DNA of 64,000 bases from Nocardioides sp. URHA0020 (lineage in GTDB: Bacteria; Actinomycetota; Actinomycetes; Propionibacteriales; Nocardioidaceae). Where the stretch lies: positions 186,001 through 250,000 of the forward strand of contig NZ_KK211166.1 of assembly GCF_000620705.1 (NCBI RefSeq), in the 5' to 3' direction. A model generated the notes under the pieces. The model searched no databases. It had not been told where the DNA came from and saw nothing but the letters and a program-made list of their open reading frames with translations. Each line of letters begins with the position of its first letter. The first letter of the stretch is position 1. Positions 1 to 8,221 of this stretch are shown piece by piece. Both the position numbers and the translations under genes were made by a program.

Positions 1-689
1 CCGGCGACCGCGACTCGCTCGGTCTCTTCCAGCAGCGCCCGTCGCAGGGCTGGGGCTCCGAGGACGACATCCTCGACCCGTACTACGCGACGAACGCCTT
101 CTACGACGCGCTCGCGAGGCTCGACGGCTACGAGGGCATGCGGGTCACGGTGGCCGCCCAGCGCGTGCAGCGCTCCGGCTTCCCCGAGGCGTACGCCGAC
201 CACGAGGCGGATGCCCGCGTGCTGGCGTCCGCGCTGTCCGGCAACTCGCCGCACGCCTTCAGCTGTCGCCTCGGCGGCACCCCCGACGCGGCGACGACCA
301 GGCTGAAGAGGTCCGGGCTGACCCCGCGCGCCGACGTCGTGCGCCGCGAGGTCGACAGCGTCTTCGGCGACCCGCCCCTCGGCGGGTTCGCGCCCGGGGG
401 CGTCCGCAGCGGCCACATGCGGGGATCGGCCCACTACGACGGCCGCGCGGTGGACATCTTCGTGCGACCGATCAGCCGGGCCAACAAGATCCGGGGGTGG
501 GCGATCGCGCACTACCTGGTCGCCCAGGCCGACCGGCTGGACATCAAGACCGTGATCTTCGACGACCGGATCTGGACCGCGGGCCGCAAGTCGGGGCGCG
601 GCTGGCGCGACTACGACCCGCCCGAGAGCTCCGGTGACCGCGCGATCCTCGAGCACCGCGACCACGTGCACGTCGACGTGTACTCCTGA
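1..689 (+). CDS. Secreted cell-wall hydrolase-like protein, 3' part only
   Basis: The frame is open from the left edge (first full codon at 3), so the start and any signal peptide lie outside the window. The visible start of the frame carries an S-x-GLFQQRPSQGWG stretch resembling the core of lytic-transglycosylase-like domains. The C-terminal half has H-x3-G-x-A-x-D (AHYDGRAVD) and a terminal D-H-V-H-V-D motif, the spacing of zinc ligands in LAS/M15-type peptidases and ARB_07466-like C-terminal domains. The likely role is peptidoglycan cleavage outside the cell, inferred from motifs only. Related actinobacterial proteins are often mislabelled heavy metal transporter. It ends in TGA, followed by a 138-bp gap. 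Confidence 0.7.
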   Translation, partial: GDRDSLGLFQQRPSQGWGSEDDILDPYYATNAFYDALARLDGYEGMRVTVAAQRVQRSGFPEAYADHEADARVLASALSGNSPHAFSCRLGGTPDAATTRLKRSGLTPRADVVRREVDSVFGDPPLGGFAPGGVRSGHMRGSAHYDGRAVDIFVRPISRANKIRGWAIAHYLVAQADRLDIKTVIFDDRIWTAGRKSGRGWRDYDPPESSGDRAILEHRDHVHVDVYS

Positions 690-827
690 CGACTGTGGAG
701 AACGGCTGCGCCGACGCGATGCGCGGCGCATGCTGGGAGGGAGCGGCCGGAACGACCTCCGGAACCACTCAGGCCCCACCGACGTCCTGCCGATGGAGAC
801 GTTGACCACGCGCCCCCTGGAGACGAG

Positions 828-1010
828 ATGTGCACTCACTCACCCACCTGCCCCGACCTCGCGTCCGCTGACTGCTGCACGGCCCAGGTGGTCGCCGACC
901 ACAACGGCGACCAGGGCTGGTGCCGGCTGTGCAACGGCGTCATCCTCTTCGACGACGGCCACTACCTGACGCCGGACGGGCACGACGCCCCGATCACGCT
1001 GGCGAGCTAG
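828..1010 (+). CDS. DUF5999 family small protein
   Basis: A 60-residue protein starting MCTHSPTCPDLASAD, with W-C-R-L-C-N-G-V and D-G-x3-L-x-P-D-G-H in the second half. This pattern is the actinobacterial DUF5999 family, common in Streptomyces, of unknown function. Six cysteines suggest metal or redox chemistry, which is inference. The ATG has a GGAG a few bases upstream. Its TAG stop shares the palindrome CTAG with the stop of the convergent dapC, so the two coding regions overlap by 4 nt. Confidence 0.8.
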   Translation: MCTHSPTCPDLASADCCTAQVVADHNGDQGWCRLCNGVILFDDGHYLTPDGHDAPITLAS

Positions 1011-2131
1011 CCGACGAGACGGGCCACCGCAGCGTCGACGCGCTCGTCGGTGGCCGTGAACGCCACCCGCACGTGCCGCGAGCCCGCGGCGCCGTAGAAC
1101 GCCCCCGGCGCGACCAGGATGCCGCGATCGGCCAGCCAGGACACGGTCTCCCAGCAGTCGTCACCGCCGGCCTCCGAAGCACGCCGGGACCACAGGTAGA
1201 GCGACGCCTCGGAGTGCTCGATCGTGAAGCCGGCCGTCTCGAGCGCCTCGCGGAGCCGGGCCCGCCGGGCGGCGTACCGCGCGTGCTGCTCGACGACGTG
1301 CTCGTCGTCGTCGAGCGCCGCCGCCATCGCGACCTGCTGCGGCCCGGGCATGATCAGCCCGAGGTTCTTGCGCACGGCGAGCAGCTCGCCGACCAGCGCC
1401 GGGTCGCCGGCGACGAAGGCGCAGCGGTAGCCGGCGAGGTTGGAGCGCTTCGAGAGCGAGTGGACGGCGAGGATGCCCTCGTGCGAGCCGCCGCTGATGT
1501 CGGGGTGCAGCACCGACATCGGCGTCGCCTCCCAGGCGCACTCCAGGTAGCACTCGTCGGAGACCAGGACGGTGCCGCGCTCGCGGCACCAGTCGACGAC
1601 CTTCTTGAGGTGCTCGGGGGGCAGCACCCGGCCGGTCGGGTTGGACGGTGAGTTGATCCAGAGCAGCGCGGGCGTCTCGGGACCGAGCGCCGTCAGCGAG
1701 TCGGTGGCGACGCCGCGGGCGCCGGCCAGCGCCGCGCCGACCTCGTACGTCGGGTAGGCGAGCTCGGGCCACGCGACCAGGTCGCCCGGGCCGATGCCGA
1801 GCTGGCTGGGCAGGGCCGCGACCAGCTCCTTGGAGCCGATGAGCGGGAGCACGCCGTCGAGGCCGAGGCCGGTGACGCCGTGGCGCCGGGCCAGCCAGTC
1901 GACACAGGCCTGCCGCGTGGCAGCGGTGCCGATCGTCAGCGGGTACCCCGGCGAGTCGGCCGCGGCGCGCAGCGCGTCCTGCACGACGGCGGGCGTCGGG
2001 TCGACCGGCGTGCCGATCGACAGGTCGACGATCCCGTCGGGGTGCGACCGCGCCCGCTCGGCGTGCTCGACGAGAGCGTCCCAGGGGAAGTCCGGGAGAC
2101 GCGCGGAGACCGGGTGGAGCCGGCTGATCAG
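1007..2131 (-). CDS. dapC: Succinyldiaminopimelate transaminase
   Basis: A fold-type I PLP aminotransferase of about 374 residues that transaminates N-succinyl-2-amino-6-ketopimelate in lysine and diaminopimelate synthesis. Visible marks are the N-terminal [10 protein letters not shown], the [12 protein letters not shown] segment, N-S-P-S-N-P-T-G, and the PLP lysine in S-L-S-K-R-S-N. The start is uncertain. No ATG, GTG or TTG lies between the end of fdxA and the conserved N-terminus. The best candidate is CTG at 2131, which overlaps the fdxA TGA (CTGA) just after an AGGAG. A GTG further upstream would lie deep inside fdxA. The fdxA-dapC pairing is conserved in actinobacteria. Confidence 0.88.
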   Translation of the reverse strand: MISRLHPVSARLPDFPWDALVEHAERARSHPDGIVDLSIGTPVDPTPAVVQDALRAAADSPGYPLTIGTAATRQACVDWLARRHGVTGLGLDGVLPLIGSKELVAALPSQLGIGPGDLVAWPELAYPTYEVGAALAGARGVATDSLTALGPETPALLWINSPSNPTGRVLPPEHLKKVVDWCRERGTVLVSDECYLECAWEATPMSVLHPDISGGSHEGILAVHSLSKRSNLAGYRCAFVAGDPALVGELLAVRKNLGLIMPGPQQVAMAAALDDDEHVVEQHARYAARRARLREALETAGFTIEHSEASLYLWSRRASEAGGDDCWETVSWLADRGILVAPGAFYGAAGSRHVRVAFTATDERVDAAVARLVG

Positions 2132-2454
2132 TGCTCCTGGGCCTGCGGCGGCAGCGCGGCGATCAGCGGGTGGTCGTGGTCGATCTCGCCCATCTTGGCG
2201 GCGCCGCCCGGCGAGCCGAGGTCGTCGAAGAAGTGGACGTTGGCCTCGTAGTAGCTCTTGGACTCCTCGGGGACGTCGTCCTCGTAGAAGATCGCCTCGA
2301 CCGGGCAGACCGGCTCGCAGGCGCCGCAGTCGACGCACTCGTCGGGGTGGATGTAGAGCATCCGCTTGCCCTCGTAGATGCAGTCGACCGGACACTCGTC
2401 AACACACGCGCGGTCCTTGAGGTCGACGCACGGCTGGGAGATGACGTAGGTCAC
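2128..2454 (-). CDS. fdxA: 7Fe ferredoxin FdxA
   Basis: A 108-residue ferredoxin carrying one [3Fe-4S] and one [4Fe-4S] cluster, an electron carrier in the cytoplasm. Cysteines lie at about 9, 17, 21 and 25, then 40, 43, 46 and 50, followed by proline ([12 protein letters not shown]). The GTG start is set by a good AGGAGG with a 5-nt spacer. The acidic C-terminus is typical of actinobacterial FdxA. It is co-transcribed with and overlaps dapC. The acetyltransferase at 2512 is divergent. Confidence 0.92.
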   Translation of the reverse strand: MTYVISQPCVDLKDRACVDECPVDCIYEGKRMLYIHPDECVDCGACEPVCPVEAIFYEDDVPEESKSYYEANVHFFDDLGSPGGAAKMGEIDHDHPLIAALPPQAQEH

Positions 2455-2498
2455 CGGTGCCTCCTGAGGGCAAGACTGGGAGTCGTTCGGACACAGCC

Positions 2499-2504
2499 TA
2501 GTAT
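2499..2504 (+). promoter_or_regulatory. -10 box TAGTAT of a leaderless gene
   Basis: TAGTAT sits 7 nt before the GTG at 2512, so the predicted transcription start falls at the start codon. No Shine-Dalgarno is present. This fixes the acetyltransferase start. Confidence 0.65.
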
Positions 2505-2511
2505 CCCGACC

Positions 2512-3468
2512 GTGCCGTCCGCAGACCCGCCTCACGATGTGACCGAGCACATGCTTGGTCCGCACGTGGTCGGGCAGCGCGTCGTGGTCCGCCGGGTGCT
2601 CCGCGGCGAGACCGGTCCCAGCGGGGGGCCGGCACTCACCGATCTCCTGGGCACCTGCCTGTCGTGGGCCGACGGGACCTGCGTCGTCCAGCCCGAGACG
2701 GGTCCGGCGGTCGCGATCCCGGTCGCCGACATCGTCTCCGGCAAGCCGGTTCCGCCTCGCCCCTCGCCGCGGCACCGCGCCACGCCGCAGCTGGCCCAGC
2801 GGCGCGCGCTCGCGCTCTGGCCGGACCTGTCGACCGAGCCGCTCGGCGACTGGACGCTGCGGCACTCCCCCACCTCGACGGCCCGCCGCGCCAACTCCGT
2901 GCTGGCCGTGGCGCCCTCGGGCGTGGTGGACGACGTCGCCCGCGTCGTCGACTTCTACGAGGCGCGCACCGGGCGGCCGATCGCCGCCGTGCTGCCGGAC
3001 TCCGCCGAGGACGAGCTCTTCCGAGGGCTGGGCTGGGTCCTGGAGAGCCACGACGCGGACACGCTCTTCCAGATCGCGCCGGTGGCGCAGGCGCTGCGCT
3101 CGCTGCGGCGCGCGGTGGACCCGGGGCCCGCCGCGCTCGCACCGCCACCGCCGGAGACGACGTACGACGAGGTCGGCGACCTGGTCACGGTGCGGCTCGG
3201 TGAGTGGGCGAGCGGCGTGGCGGCGTACGGCGAGGACTGGGTGGGGTTCCGCGGCATCGAGGTCGCTCCGGAGCACCGCCGCCGGGGTCTGGGGCTGACC
3301 GTGATGGCGGCGCTGCTCGAGTGGGGCGCCGAGCGTGGCGCGACGACGGCGTACCTCCAGGTGATCGGCGACAACACGGCGGCGCTGGCGCTCTACGAGC
3401 GACTGGGGTTCACCACCCACCACGCCTACCGCTACCTGACACCCGGCCGGGCCAGCAGGTCCGACTGA
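2512..3468 (+). CDS. GNAT-family N-acetyltransferase with a long N-terminal region
   Basis: A 318-residue protein. The last 100 residues form a GNAT domain: [14 protein letters not shown] (acetyl-CoA binding R/Q-x-x-G-x-G/A) near residues 245-260, then Y-L-Q-V and [13 protein letters not shown] at the end. The first 200 residues hold an SH3-like R-V-V-V-R-R-V-L segment and a second, degenerate GNAT-like fold, a layout seen in many actinobacterial acetyltransferases. The substrate is unknown. The GTG start is preferred because of the leaderless -10 box. Confidence 0.85.
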   Translation: MPSADPPHDVTEHMLGPHVVGQRVVVRRVLRGETGPSGGPALTDLLGTCLSWADGTCVVQPETGPAVAIPVADIVSGKPVPPRPSPRHRATPQLAQRRALALWPDLSTEPLGDWTLRHSPTSTARRANSVLAVAPSGVVDDVARVVDFYEARTGRPIAAVLPDSAEDELFRGLGWVLESHDADTLFQIAPVAQALRSLRRAVDPGPAALAPPPPETTYDEVGDLVTVRLGEWASGVAAYGEDWVGFRGIEVAPEHRRRGLGLTVMAALLEWGAERGATTAYLQVIGDNTAALALYERLGFTTHHAYRYLTPGRASRSD

Positions 3469-3521
3469 CGGCCGAGGACGCGCCCGAACCTCACCAGTCG
3501 TCGGGCCGGCCCGGACCCTCC

Positions 3522-3527
3522 TAGGCT
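3522..3527 (+). promoter_or_regulatory. -10 box TAGGCT of a leaderless gene
   Basis: TAGGCT lies 6 nt before the ATG at 3534 with no ribosome binding site between. This is the leaderless arrangement seen repeatedly in this window. Confidence 0.65.
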
Positions 3528-3533
3528 CCTCCC

Positions 3534-4754
3534 ATGACCGAACCGACGTGGCTCGAGGCCGAGGGCGACCGGCTGCTGGAGTTCGCCCGGGCTGCGGCCC
3601 ATCCCGACGGCGGCTTCGCCTGGCTCGACGACGACGGTCGACCGCTGCTGGACCGGCCGGTCGAGCTGTGGATCTCCTGCCGGATGACGCACGTCTTCGC
3701 GCTCGCGCACCTCATGGGGCGCCCGGACGCCGCCGCGCTCGTCGACCACGGGATCGCCGCACTGACCGGCCGGCTGCGCGACGCGGAGCACGGCGGCTGG
3801 TACGCCGCGGTGGCGGCGGACGGTCCCGTCACGCGGGACAAGACGGCGTACGAGCACGCCTTCGTGGTGCTGGCCGCCTCGTCGGCGACCGCCGCGGGGC
3901 GCCCGGGCGCGGCGGAGCTGCTGACCGAGGCGCTCGACGTCTTCGACCGGCACTTCTGGGACGAGGGCGCGGGGATGGCCGTCGAGCAGTGGGACGAGTC
4001 CTGGTCCACGCTCGACGACTACCGCGGCGTCAACGCCAACATGCACACGGTCGAGGCACTGCTGGCTGCGGCGGACGTCACCGGCGACGCACGGTGGCGC
4101 GAGCGAGCGCGGCGGATCGTCACGACGGTCGTGCACGGCTTCGCGCGGGACAACCACTGGCGGATCCCGGAGCACTTCGACGCCCGCTGGCGCCCGCGGC
4201 TCGACTACAACCGGGCCGAGCCGGCCCACCCCTTCCGCCCGTACGGCGCCACCGTCGGCCACTGGTTCGAGTGGAGCCGGCTGGCGCTCGGGCTGCGTGA
4301 GGCGCTCGGGGCCGAGGCCCCGGACTGGCTGCTCGACGACGCTCAGGCGCTCTTCGACGCGGGCGTGCGCGAGGGCTGGGCGGTCGACGGCGCCGCGGGT
4401 TTCGTCTACACGGTCGACTGGGACGGGACGCCCGTCGTACGGCAGCGGATGCACTGGGTGGCCACCGAGGCGCTCGCCGCGGCGGCGACGCTGTCACAGG
4501 TGACCCACGACCCGGTGTACGCCGTCTGCGAGGAGGTCTGGTGGCGGTACGCCGAGCAGCACCTCATCGACCACGAGCGGGGCTCGTGGCACCACGAGCT
4601 CGACCCGCACAACCGGCCGACGGCCGGCACCTGGGCGGGCAAGCCCGACGTCTACCACGCGTTCCAGGCCACCCTGGCGCCGCGGCTCCCGGTCTCGCCG
4701 GCCTTCGCCCGTGCGCTCGCCGACGGCCGCGGTGGTTTCGAGGCTCGGCGCTAG
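3534..4754 (+). CDS. AGE family (N-acylglucosamine 2-epimerase / aldose-ketose isomerase) protein
   Basis: A 406-residue (alpha/alpha)6-barrel protein of the AGE/YihS family, which interconverts sugars such as mannose and fructose or epimerises N-acyl-hexosamines in the cytoplasm. Visible marks are [26 protein letters not shown] and W-H-H-E-L-D, with histidines in the expected active-site helices. The exact sugar cannot be read. The C-terminus is odd: the last codons (GGFEARR, stop) are encoded by a dispersed repeat (4731-4776), so the original end may have been replaced. Confidence 0.87.
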   Translation: MTEPTWLEAEGDRLLEFARAAAHPDGGFAWLDDDGRPLLDRPVELWISCRMTHVFALAHLMGRPDAAALVDHGIAALTGRLRDAEHGGWYAAVAADGPVTRDKTAYEHAFVVLAASSATAAGRPGAAELLTEALDVFDRHFWDEGAGMAVEQWDESWSTLDDYRGVNANMHTVEALLAAADVTGDARWRERARRIVTTVVHGFARDNHWRIPEHFDARWRPRLDYNRAEPAHPFRPYGATVGHWFEWSRLALGLREALGAEAPDWLLDDAQALFDAGVREGWAVDGAAGFVYTVDWDGTPVVRQRMHWVATEALAAAATLSQVTHDPVYAVCEEVWWRYAEQHLIDHERGSWHHELDPHNRPTAGTWAGKPDVYHAFQATLAPRLPVSPAFARALADGRGGFEARR

Positions 4755-4776
4755 CGCGCCTCGCACCTCAACCACC
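4731..4776 (-). repeat. Copy of the dispersed hairpin repeat overlapping a gene end
   Basis: GGTGGTTTCGAGGCTCGG, then GCGCTAGCGC, then CTCGCACCTCAACCACC. This is the reverse complement of the head of the units at 9.6-10.6 kb. It supplies the last seven codons and TAG stop of the AGE gene. The two arms can pair to form a stem-loop between convergent genes, so it may serve as a terminator. Confidence 0.8.
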
Positions 4777-4866
4777 GTGTCGGCCCGCCGCCCGCGCGCC
4801 TCGCACCTCAACCAGCGTGTCGGCTCGCCCCTCGCGCGCCTCGCACCTCAACCAGCGTGTCGGAGC
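4754..4866. repeat. Three tandem 40-bp units derived from one arm of the hairpin repeat
   Basis: The units begin at 4754, 4794 and 4834, each with GCGCGCCTCGCACCTCAACC followed by A(C/G)CGTGTCGG. They fill the gap between the convergent AGE and VanW genes. Units two and three share the CAGCGTGTCGG variant. The array appears to have grown from the right arm of the 4731-4776 element. Confidence 0.85.
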
Positions 4867-4867
4867 G

Positions 4868-6613
4868 TCAGCCGGTGGGGGACTTCTGCTTGGGCTTCTC
4901 GCACTTGACGTTGTCGGAGGCGATGTAGCTGGTGTGGAACTTCTCGCTCTTCACGGTCGCGCTCACGTCGGGCTTGTGGAAGTAGCGGGTCACGTCGACG
5001 TCGAAGCCGTCGTACCCGACGGCCGGGAGGCAGTCGGCCGTGGTGAGGGTCTGGGTCTTCGGGGACCGGAAGTTGTAGCGGTCGGAGGTCTTGCTCGTGA
5101 TGTCCCACGTCTTGGTGGACCACATCGACACCGTGACGACGCCCTTGGCCGAGCCGTCGCTGGGCGTCACGTGGGCGTGGACCAGCACGCCGTACGGCGT
5201 GTCGTTCTTGAACCGCAGGTCGACCGATCCCCAGGCCACGGTGGCCTCGCGGCCCTCCGGGTAGCGGTCGATGTAGACCGAGTGGGGCTTGTGCTCCACG
5301 TCCTCGAGGCCGGCGAAGTACATCGCGTTGAAGGTCGTCGTCGCCATCTGGGACACGCCGCCGCCGAGGTCCTCCTTGAAGAGGCCGTTGCTGATGATGA
5401 AGCCCTCGGTGAAGCCGTTCTCGCGGGTGCGCTCGCCCACGATGTCGTTGAGCGAGAAGGTGTCGCCGGGCTTGAGGATCGTGCCGTCCACGAGCTCCGC
5501 GGCCCGGCCGATGTTGATGTTGCGGTACTCGGCGTAGGGGTAGTAGGTCGTGAAGGTCGAGACCTTCTCGTCGATCTTGAGGGCCTTCGCGTCGGCGGTG
5601 GTGAACTCGGGCTCGGCGACGGTCGCCTCGACCTTCATCCTCCGCTTGCCGTCGGGCTGCGTCACGAGCTTGAGGAAGGCGTCGCTGACGTCGGCGGGGT
5701 CGTAGGTGACGCCGGGCTTCGCGGGGACCACCCGGGGCTTGCCGTTGACGAGCCTGACCGTGGCGTCGACCGGCTTGTCGTCCTCGCTGACCTCCGAGTC
5801 GACCAGCGCGGTGAGCTTGTTGGTGTCGAGGTCGGGCACGAGCGTGCCGCCCGTGGCCTTCATGCCCAGGGCGGCCGCGAAGTCGGCCGGGGCGAGCTCC
5901 ACCGGCGAGTCGCCGAAGACGAGCGTCACCGGACCCGAGAGCGCCGGGTTGGCGAAGGTGTCGAGGGCCTTCTGCACGTCGGCGTCGTCGATCTCGGGCT
6001 GGACCGCCGTGGTCTCGAGCTCCGCGACCGTGTCGTCCTCGGAGAGGTAGGCGTCGAGCAGCGCGGCCTTCGCCTCGGCGGGGTCCAGTCCCTTGCCGGG
6101 CGCCGGGTCGGTCGTGACGACCCGACCCTCCTTGAAGGCGACGGCGCCGTCGGTGGGGGCGGTGCCGGCGCTCGTGGTCAGCTCGTCGAGCGCGGCCGTG
6201 AACGACGCCTCGTCGACGGTGACGACGGGATCCTGCCGGTCGCCGCCGGTCCAGTAGTCCCAGAGCCGCGCCGGCGACCAGCTGCGCTCCCCGCCGGCCT
6301 CCGCGACGGTGGCGTCGAAGTCGACCGCCAGGCCGGCGTCGCTGGGGGTCACGCTCACGGTCTTGCCGTCCACGCTCGCCGGGATCGGGCGGTCGACCCG
6401 GCCCTCGAGACCCGAGCGGAGCGCCTCCTCGGCCTGCGCGGGGGTCTTCCCCCCGATCGCGACGCCGGCGACCGTGGTGCCGCGCGGCACCTTGTCACCG
6501 GCCGCGACGTACGCCGCGGCGTACGCCCCTCCAGCGAGCAGCAGCAGGCCGCCGATCAGCAGGACCACGACCTTGCCGCCGGCGGACTCGCGGTCACTGG
6601 GTCGCTTCGTCAC
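4868..6613 (-). CDS. VanW family membrane-anchored cell-envelope protein
   Basis: A 581-residue protein with a short cytoplasmic N-terminus, one transmembrane helix at about residues 13-37, then an extracellular region with two peptidoglycan-binding-like (PG_binding_4) segments at about 45-330. The VanW domain lies at about 350-490, with marks N-I-x-I-G-R-A, L-K-P-G-D-T-F-S-L-N and G-G-G-V-S-Q-M-A-T-T-x-F-N-A. The C-terminal 90 residues resemble a G5-like tail. The family accompanies cell-wall remodelling; the biochemistry is not established. The GTG start follows a leaderless -10 box. The C-terminus ends beside the 40-bp repeats. Confidence 0.85.
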   Translation of the reverse strand: MTKRPSDRESAGGKVVVLLIGGLLLLAGGAYAAAYVAAGDKVPRGTTVAGVAIGGKTPAQAEEALRSGLEGRVDRPIPASVDGKTVSVTPSDAGLAVDFDATVAEAGGERSWSPARLWDYWTGGDRQDPVVTVDEASFTAALDELTTSAGTAPTDGAVAFKEGRVVTTDPAPGKGLDPAEAKAALLDAYLSEDDTVAELETTAVQPEIDDADVQKALDTFANPALSGPVTLVFGDSPVELAPADFAAALGMKATGGTLVPDLDTNKLTALVDSEVSEDDKPVDATVRLVNGKPRVVPAKPGVTYDPADVSDAFLKLVTQPDGKRRMKVEATVAEPEFTTADAKALKIDEKVSTFTTYYPYAEYRNINIGRAAELVDGTILKPGDTFSLNDIVGERTRENGFTEGFIISNGLFKEDLGGGVSQMATTTFNAMYFAGLEDVEHKPHSVYIDRYPEGREATVAWGSVDLRFKNDTPYGVLVHAHVTPSDGSAKGVVTVSMWSTKTWDITSKTSDRYNFRSPKTQTLTTADCLPAVGYDGFDVDVTRYFHKPDVSATVKSEKFHTSYIASDNVKCEKPKQKSPTG

Positions 6614-6619
6614 CCGGTC

Positions 6620-6625
6620 ATCCTA
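6620..6625 (-). promoter_or_regulatory. -10 box TAGGAT of a leaderless gene
   Basis: Read on the minus strand, TAGGAT is 6 nt from the GTG at 6613. It lies inside the 3' end of the upstream membrane-protein gene, giving the VanW gene its own promoter. Confidence 0.6.
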
Positions 6626-6958
6626 GGGAGCGCCGGTCGCCGGACCGCGCGGGCGGGGCAGCGTGGCGAGTCCCACGACCAGCAGCACCATGCCGAGCCC
6701 GAGCACGGCGTACCCCTGCCAGTCCTGGCTGACCAGGTAGTCGCCCTCGGGCCGTGGGACCGTCAGCCAGCCGACCATCGCGACCCAGCCGACGACGAAC
6801 GCGAGCCGGGACCACCAGCCCGGCGGCAGTGCGAGGACCGTCATCGAGGTCGCCGCCACGGCGAGCACGAAGCCCCAGACCAGCTCGTGGACCGCGACCG
6901 TCGCGACCGCGGTGACCGCGCCCGCGAGCAACAGCCCGAGGGCCGCGAGCAGCCTCAC
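6623..6958 (-). CDS. Small four-helix membrane protein next to mshB (DUF6113-like)
   Basis: 111 residues, almost entirely hydrophobic, with about four transmembrane helices (roughly 3-22, 28-46, 50-66 and 84-100) and a basic-proline tail. It follows mshB by 6 nt on the same strand. A membrane protein of this size after mshB is typical of actinobacteria, where it is named DUF6113. I match it by context and topology, not by a diagnostic motif. Function unknown. Confidence 0.65.
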   Translation of the reverse strand: MRLLAALGLLLAGAVTAVATVAVHELVWGFVLAVAATSMTVLALPPGWWSRLAFVVGWVAMVGWLTVPRPEGDYLVSQDWQGYAVLGLGMVLLVVGLATLPRPRGPATGAP

Positions 6959-6964
6959 CCCGGA

Positions 6965-7873
6965 TCAGACGCCGGAGAACAGGTCGGTCTCGAGCCCGTC
7001 CTCGCCCAGCTCGCCGCGGGTGCCCTTGACGATCCGGTAGTACTCGATGCCCCAGGCCGTCGTGCCGACGTTGTTGGACAGCGCGAAGAACGGCCCGTCG
7101 GTGGTGACCTGGGTGGGGTAGGCGCGCAGGGCGTCCAGCTTCTGCTCGACGTGGTCCTGGGCGTCGATGGCGGCCGACAGGTTTTCGTCGGCGGTCACGA
7201 ACGGCGGCAGCGGACCGTCGGGGTCCATGCCCTCGAAGCTCGTCGAGTCGCCGGCATCGCGCAGGGACCTGAGCCCGGCCCGCATCCGGCTCTCGGACAT
7301 CGCGTTCCAGTAGATCTTGGCGATGTCCCACGGCTCGCCCAGGTCGCGCCGGTACGACGGCACGGCGGCCAGCTGCGCGGCGTACATCGCGACGCGGTGG
7401 GCCTGGATGTGGTCCGGGTGGCCGTAGCCGCCGAACGGGTCGTACGTCGCCAGCACCTGCGGGCGGACTTCGCGGATGATCTCGACCAGGTAGTCGGCGG
7501 CGACCGTCAGGTCGGCGTGCCAGAACGCGTTGTCGTGGATGTCGTCGGCGGGGATCGCGTAGCCGTCCTCGTGCCACTTCATCCCGGAGTCCCGGAACCG
7601 CTCGAAGCCGCCGAGCCAGCGGTGGTCGGTCACCCCGAGGACCTTCATGGCGTCGGCGATCTCGCCCTTGCGGTGCTCGCCGAGGCGGTCCTCCTTGTCG
7701 GCGGCGAGGTGCTCGAGCTCGGGGACCAGGATCTCGCCCATCTCGCCCGCCGTGCAGGTCACCAGCGTGACGCCGCGCCCGTCGGCGACGTACTTGGCCA
7801 TCGTGGCGCCGTTGCCGATGCACTCGTCGTCGGGGTGCGCGTGGACGAGGAGGAGGCGCTGGTCAGAAGACAT
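6965..7873 (-). CDS. mshB: N-acetyl-1-D-myo-inositol-2-amino-2-deoxy-alpha-D-glucopyranoside deacetylase
   Basis: A 302-residue zinc deacetylase that makes GlcN-Ins, the second committed intermediate of mycothiol synthesis, in the cytoplasm. It has the PIG-L/LmbE motif H-A-H-P-D-D-E at 11-17 (zinc ligands His13 and Asp16) and G-H-P-D-H-x-x-x-H near 144-152 (third ligand). Length matches MshB (about 300). The ATG is set by a leaderless -10 box. Mycothiol use in this organism is supported independently by mscR at 51.6 kb. Confidence 0.93.
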   Translation of the reverse strand: MSSDQRLLLVHAHPDDECIGNGATMAKYVADGRGVTLVTCTAGEMGEILVPELEHLAADKEDRLGEHRKGEIADAMKVLGVTDHRWLGGFERFRDSGMKWHEDGYAIPADDIHDNAFWHADLTVAADYLVEIIREVRPQVLATYDPFGGYGHPDHIQAHRVAMYAAQLAAVPSYRRDLGEPWDIAKIYWNAMSESRMRAGLRSLRDAGDSTSFEGMDPDGPLPPFVTADENLSAAIDAQDHVEQKLDALRAYPTQVTTDGPFFALSNNVGTTAWGIEYYRIVKGTRGELGEDGLETDLFSGV

Positions 7874-7879
7874 GGGGTG

Positions 7880-7885
7880 ATCCTA
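7880..7885 (-). promoter_or_regulatory. -10 box TAGGAT of leaderless mshB
   Basis: TAGGAT on the minus strand, 6 nt from the mshB ATG, with no ribosome binding site. Confidence 0.65.
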
Positions 7886-7926
7886 GGGAGAGGTGGCAAC
7901 GGCCCGACGCCGGGACGCCACACCCC

Positions 7927-8217
7927 TCAACCACCGGAGGGGCGCTTGATCTTCCGCGGGCCGGTCGGCAGCTCGAGGGGTGGGACCTCGACCGGCTCGA
8001 CGACCGAGCCGTCGGCGACGTCGAGCCAGCCGTCGTACTCGTCGACGAGCAGCTCCAGCACGAGCTCCGGCGCGTCGGTCAGCACGGCCCACGGGTGGTC
8101 CTCGTCGTCGTCCTCGCCGGCGAGGCGCTCCCGCTCCACCCGGGCGTCGTACCCCGACGACCGCAGCCGGCCGACGACCGTCGCCGCGTCGTCCTCGTCG
8201 AAGAAGATGCCCCGCAC
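7927..8217 (-). CDS. Hypothetical acidic 96-residue protein
   Basis: No family is recognised. It starts MRGIFFDEDDAATVVGRL and has a strongly acidic centre (GEDDDEDHPW), followed by a basic end (RKIKRPSGG). It begins 4 nt after the Nudix gene, whose last codons (TTG GGA GGA TGA) supply a GGGAGGA ribosome binding site, so the two are probably translated as a pair. The last two codons and stop (GGT GGT TGA) match the first bases of the dispersed hairpin repeat, implying the C-terminus was reset by a repeat fragment. Confidence 0.7.
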   Translation of the reverse strand: MRGIFFDEDDAATVVGRLRSSGYDARVERERLAGEDDDEDHPWAVLTDAPELVLELLVDEYDGWLDVADGSVVEPVEVPPLELPTGPRKIKRPSGG

Positions 8218-8221
8218 CTGG

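Noticed and set aside
690..827. Possible small gene in the first intergenic gap
   Set aside because: Only a weak GCGCCG/CGGCGC inverted repeat and the DUF5999 ribosome binding site are visible.
2455..3423. Long minus-strand extension of fdxA
   Set aside because: Antisense to the GNAT gene; the GTG at 2454 has a strong ribosome binding site and gives the family length.
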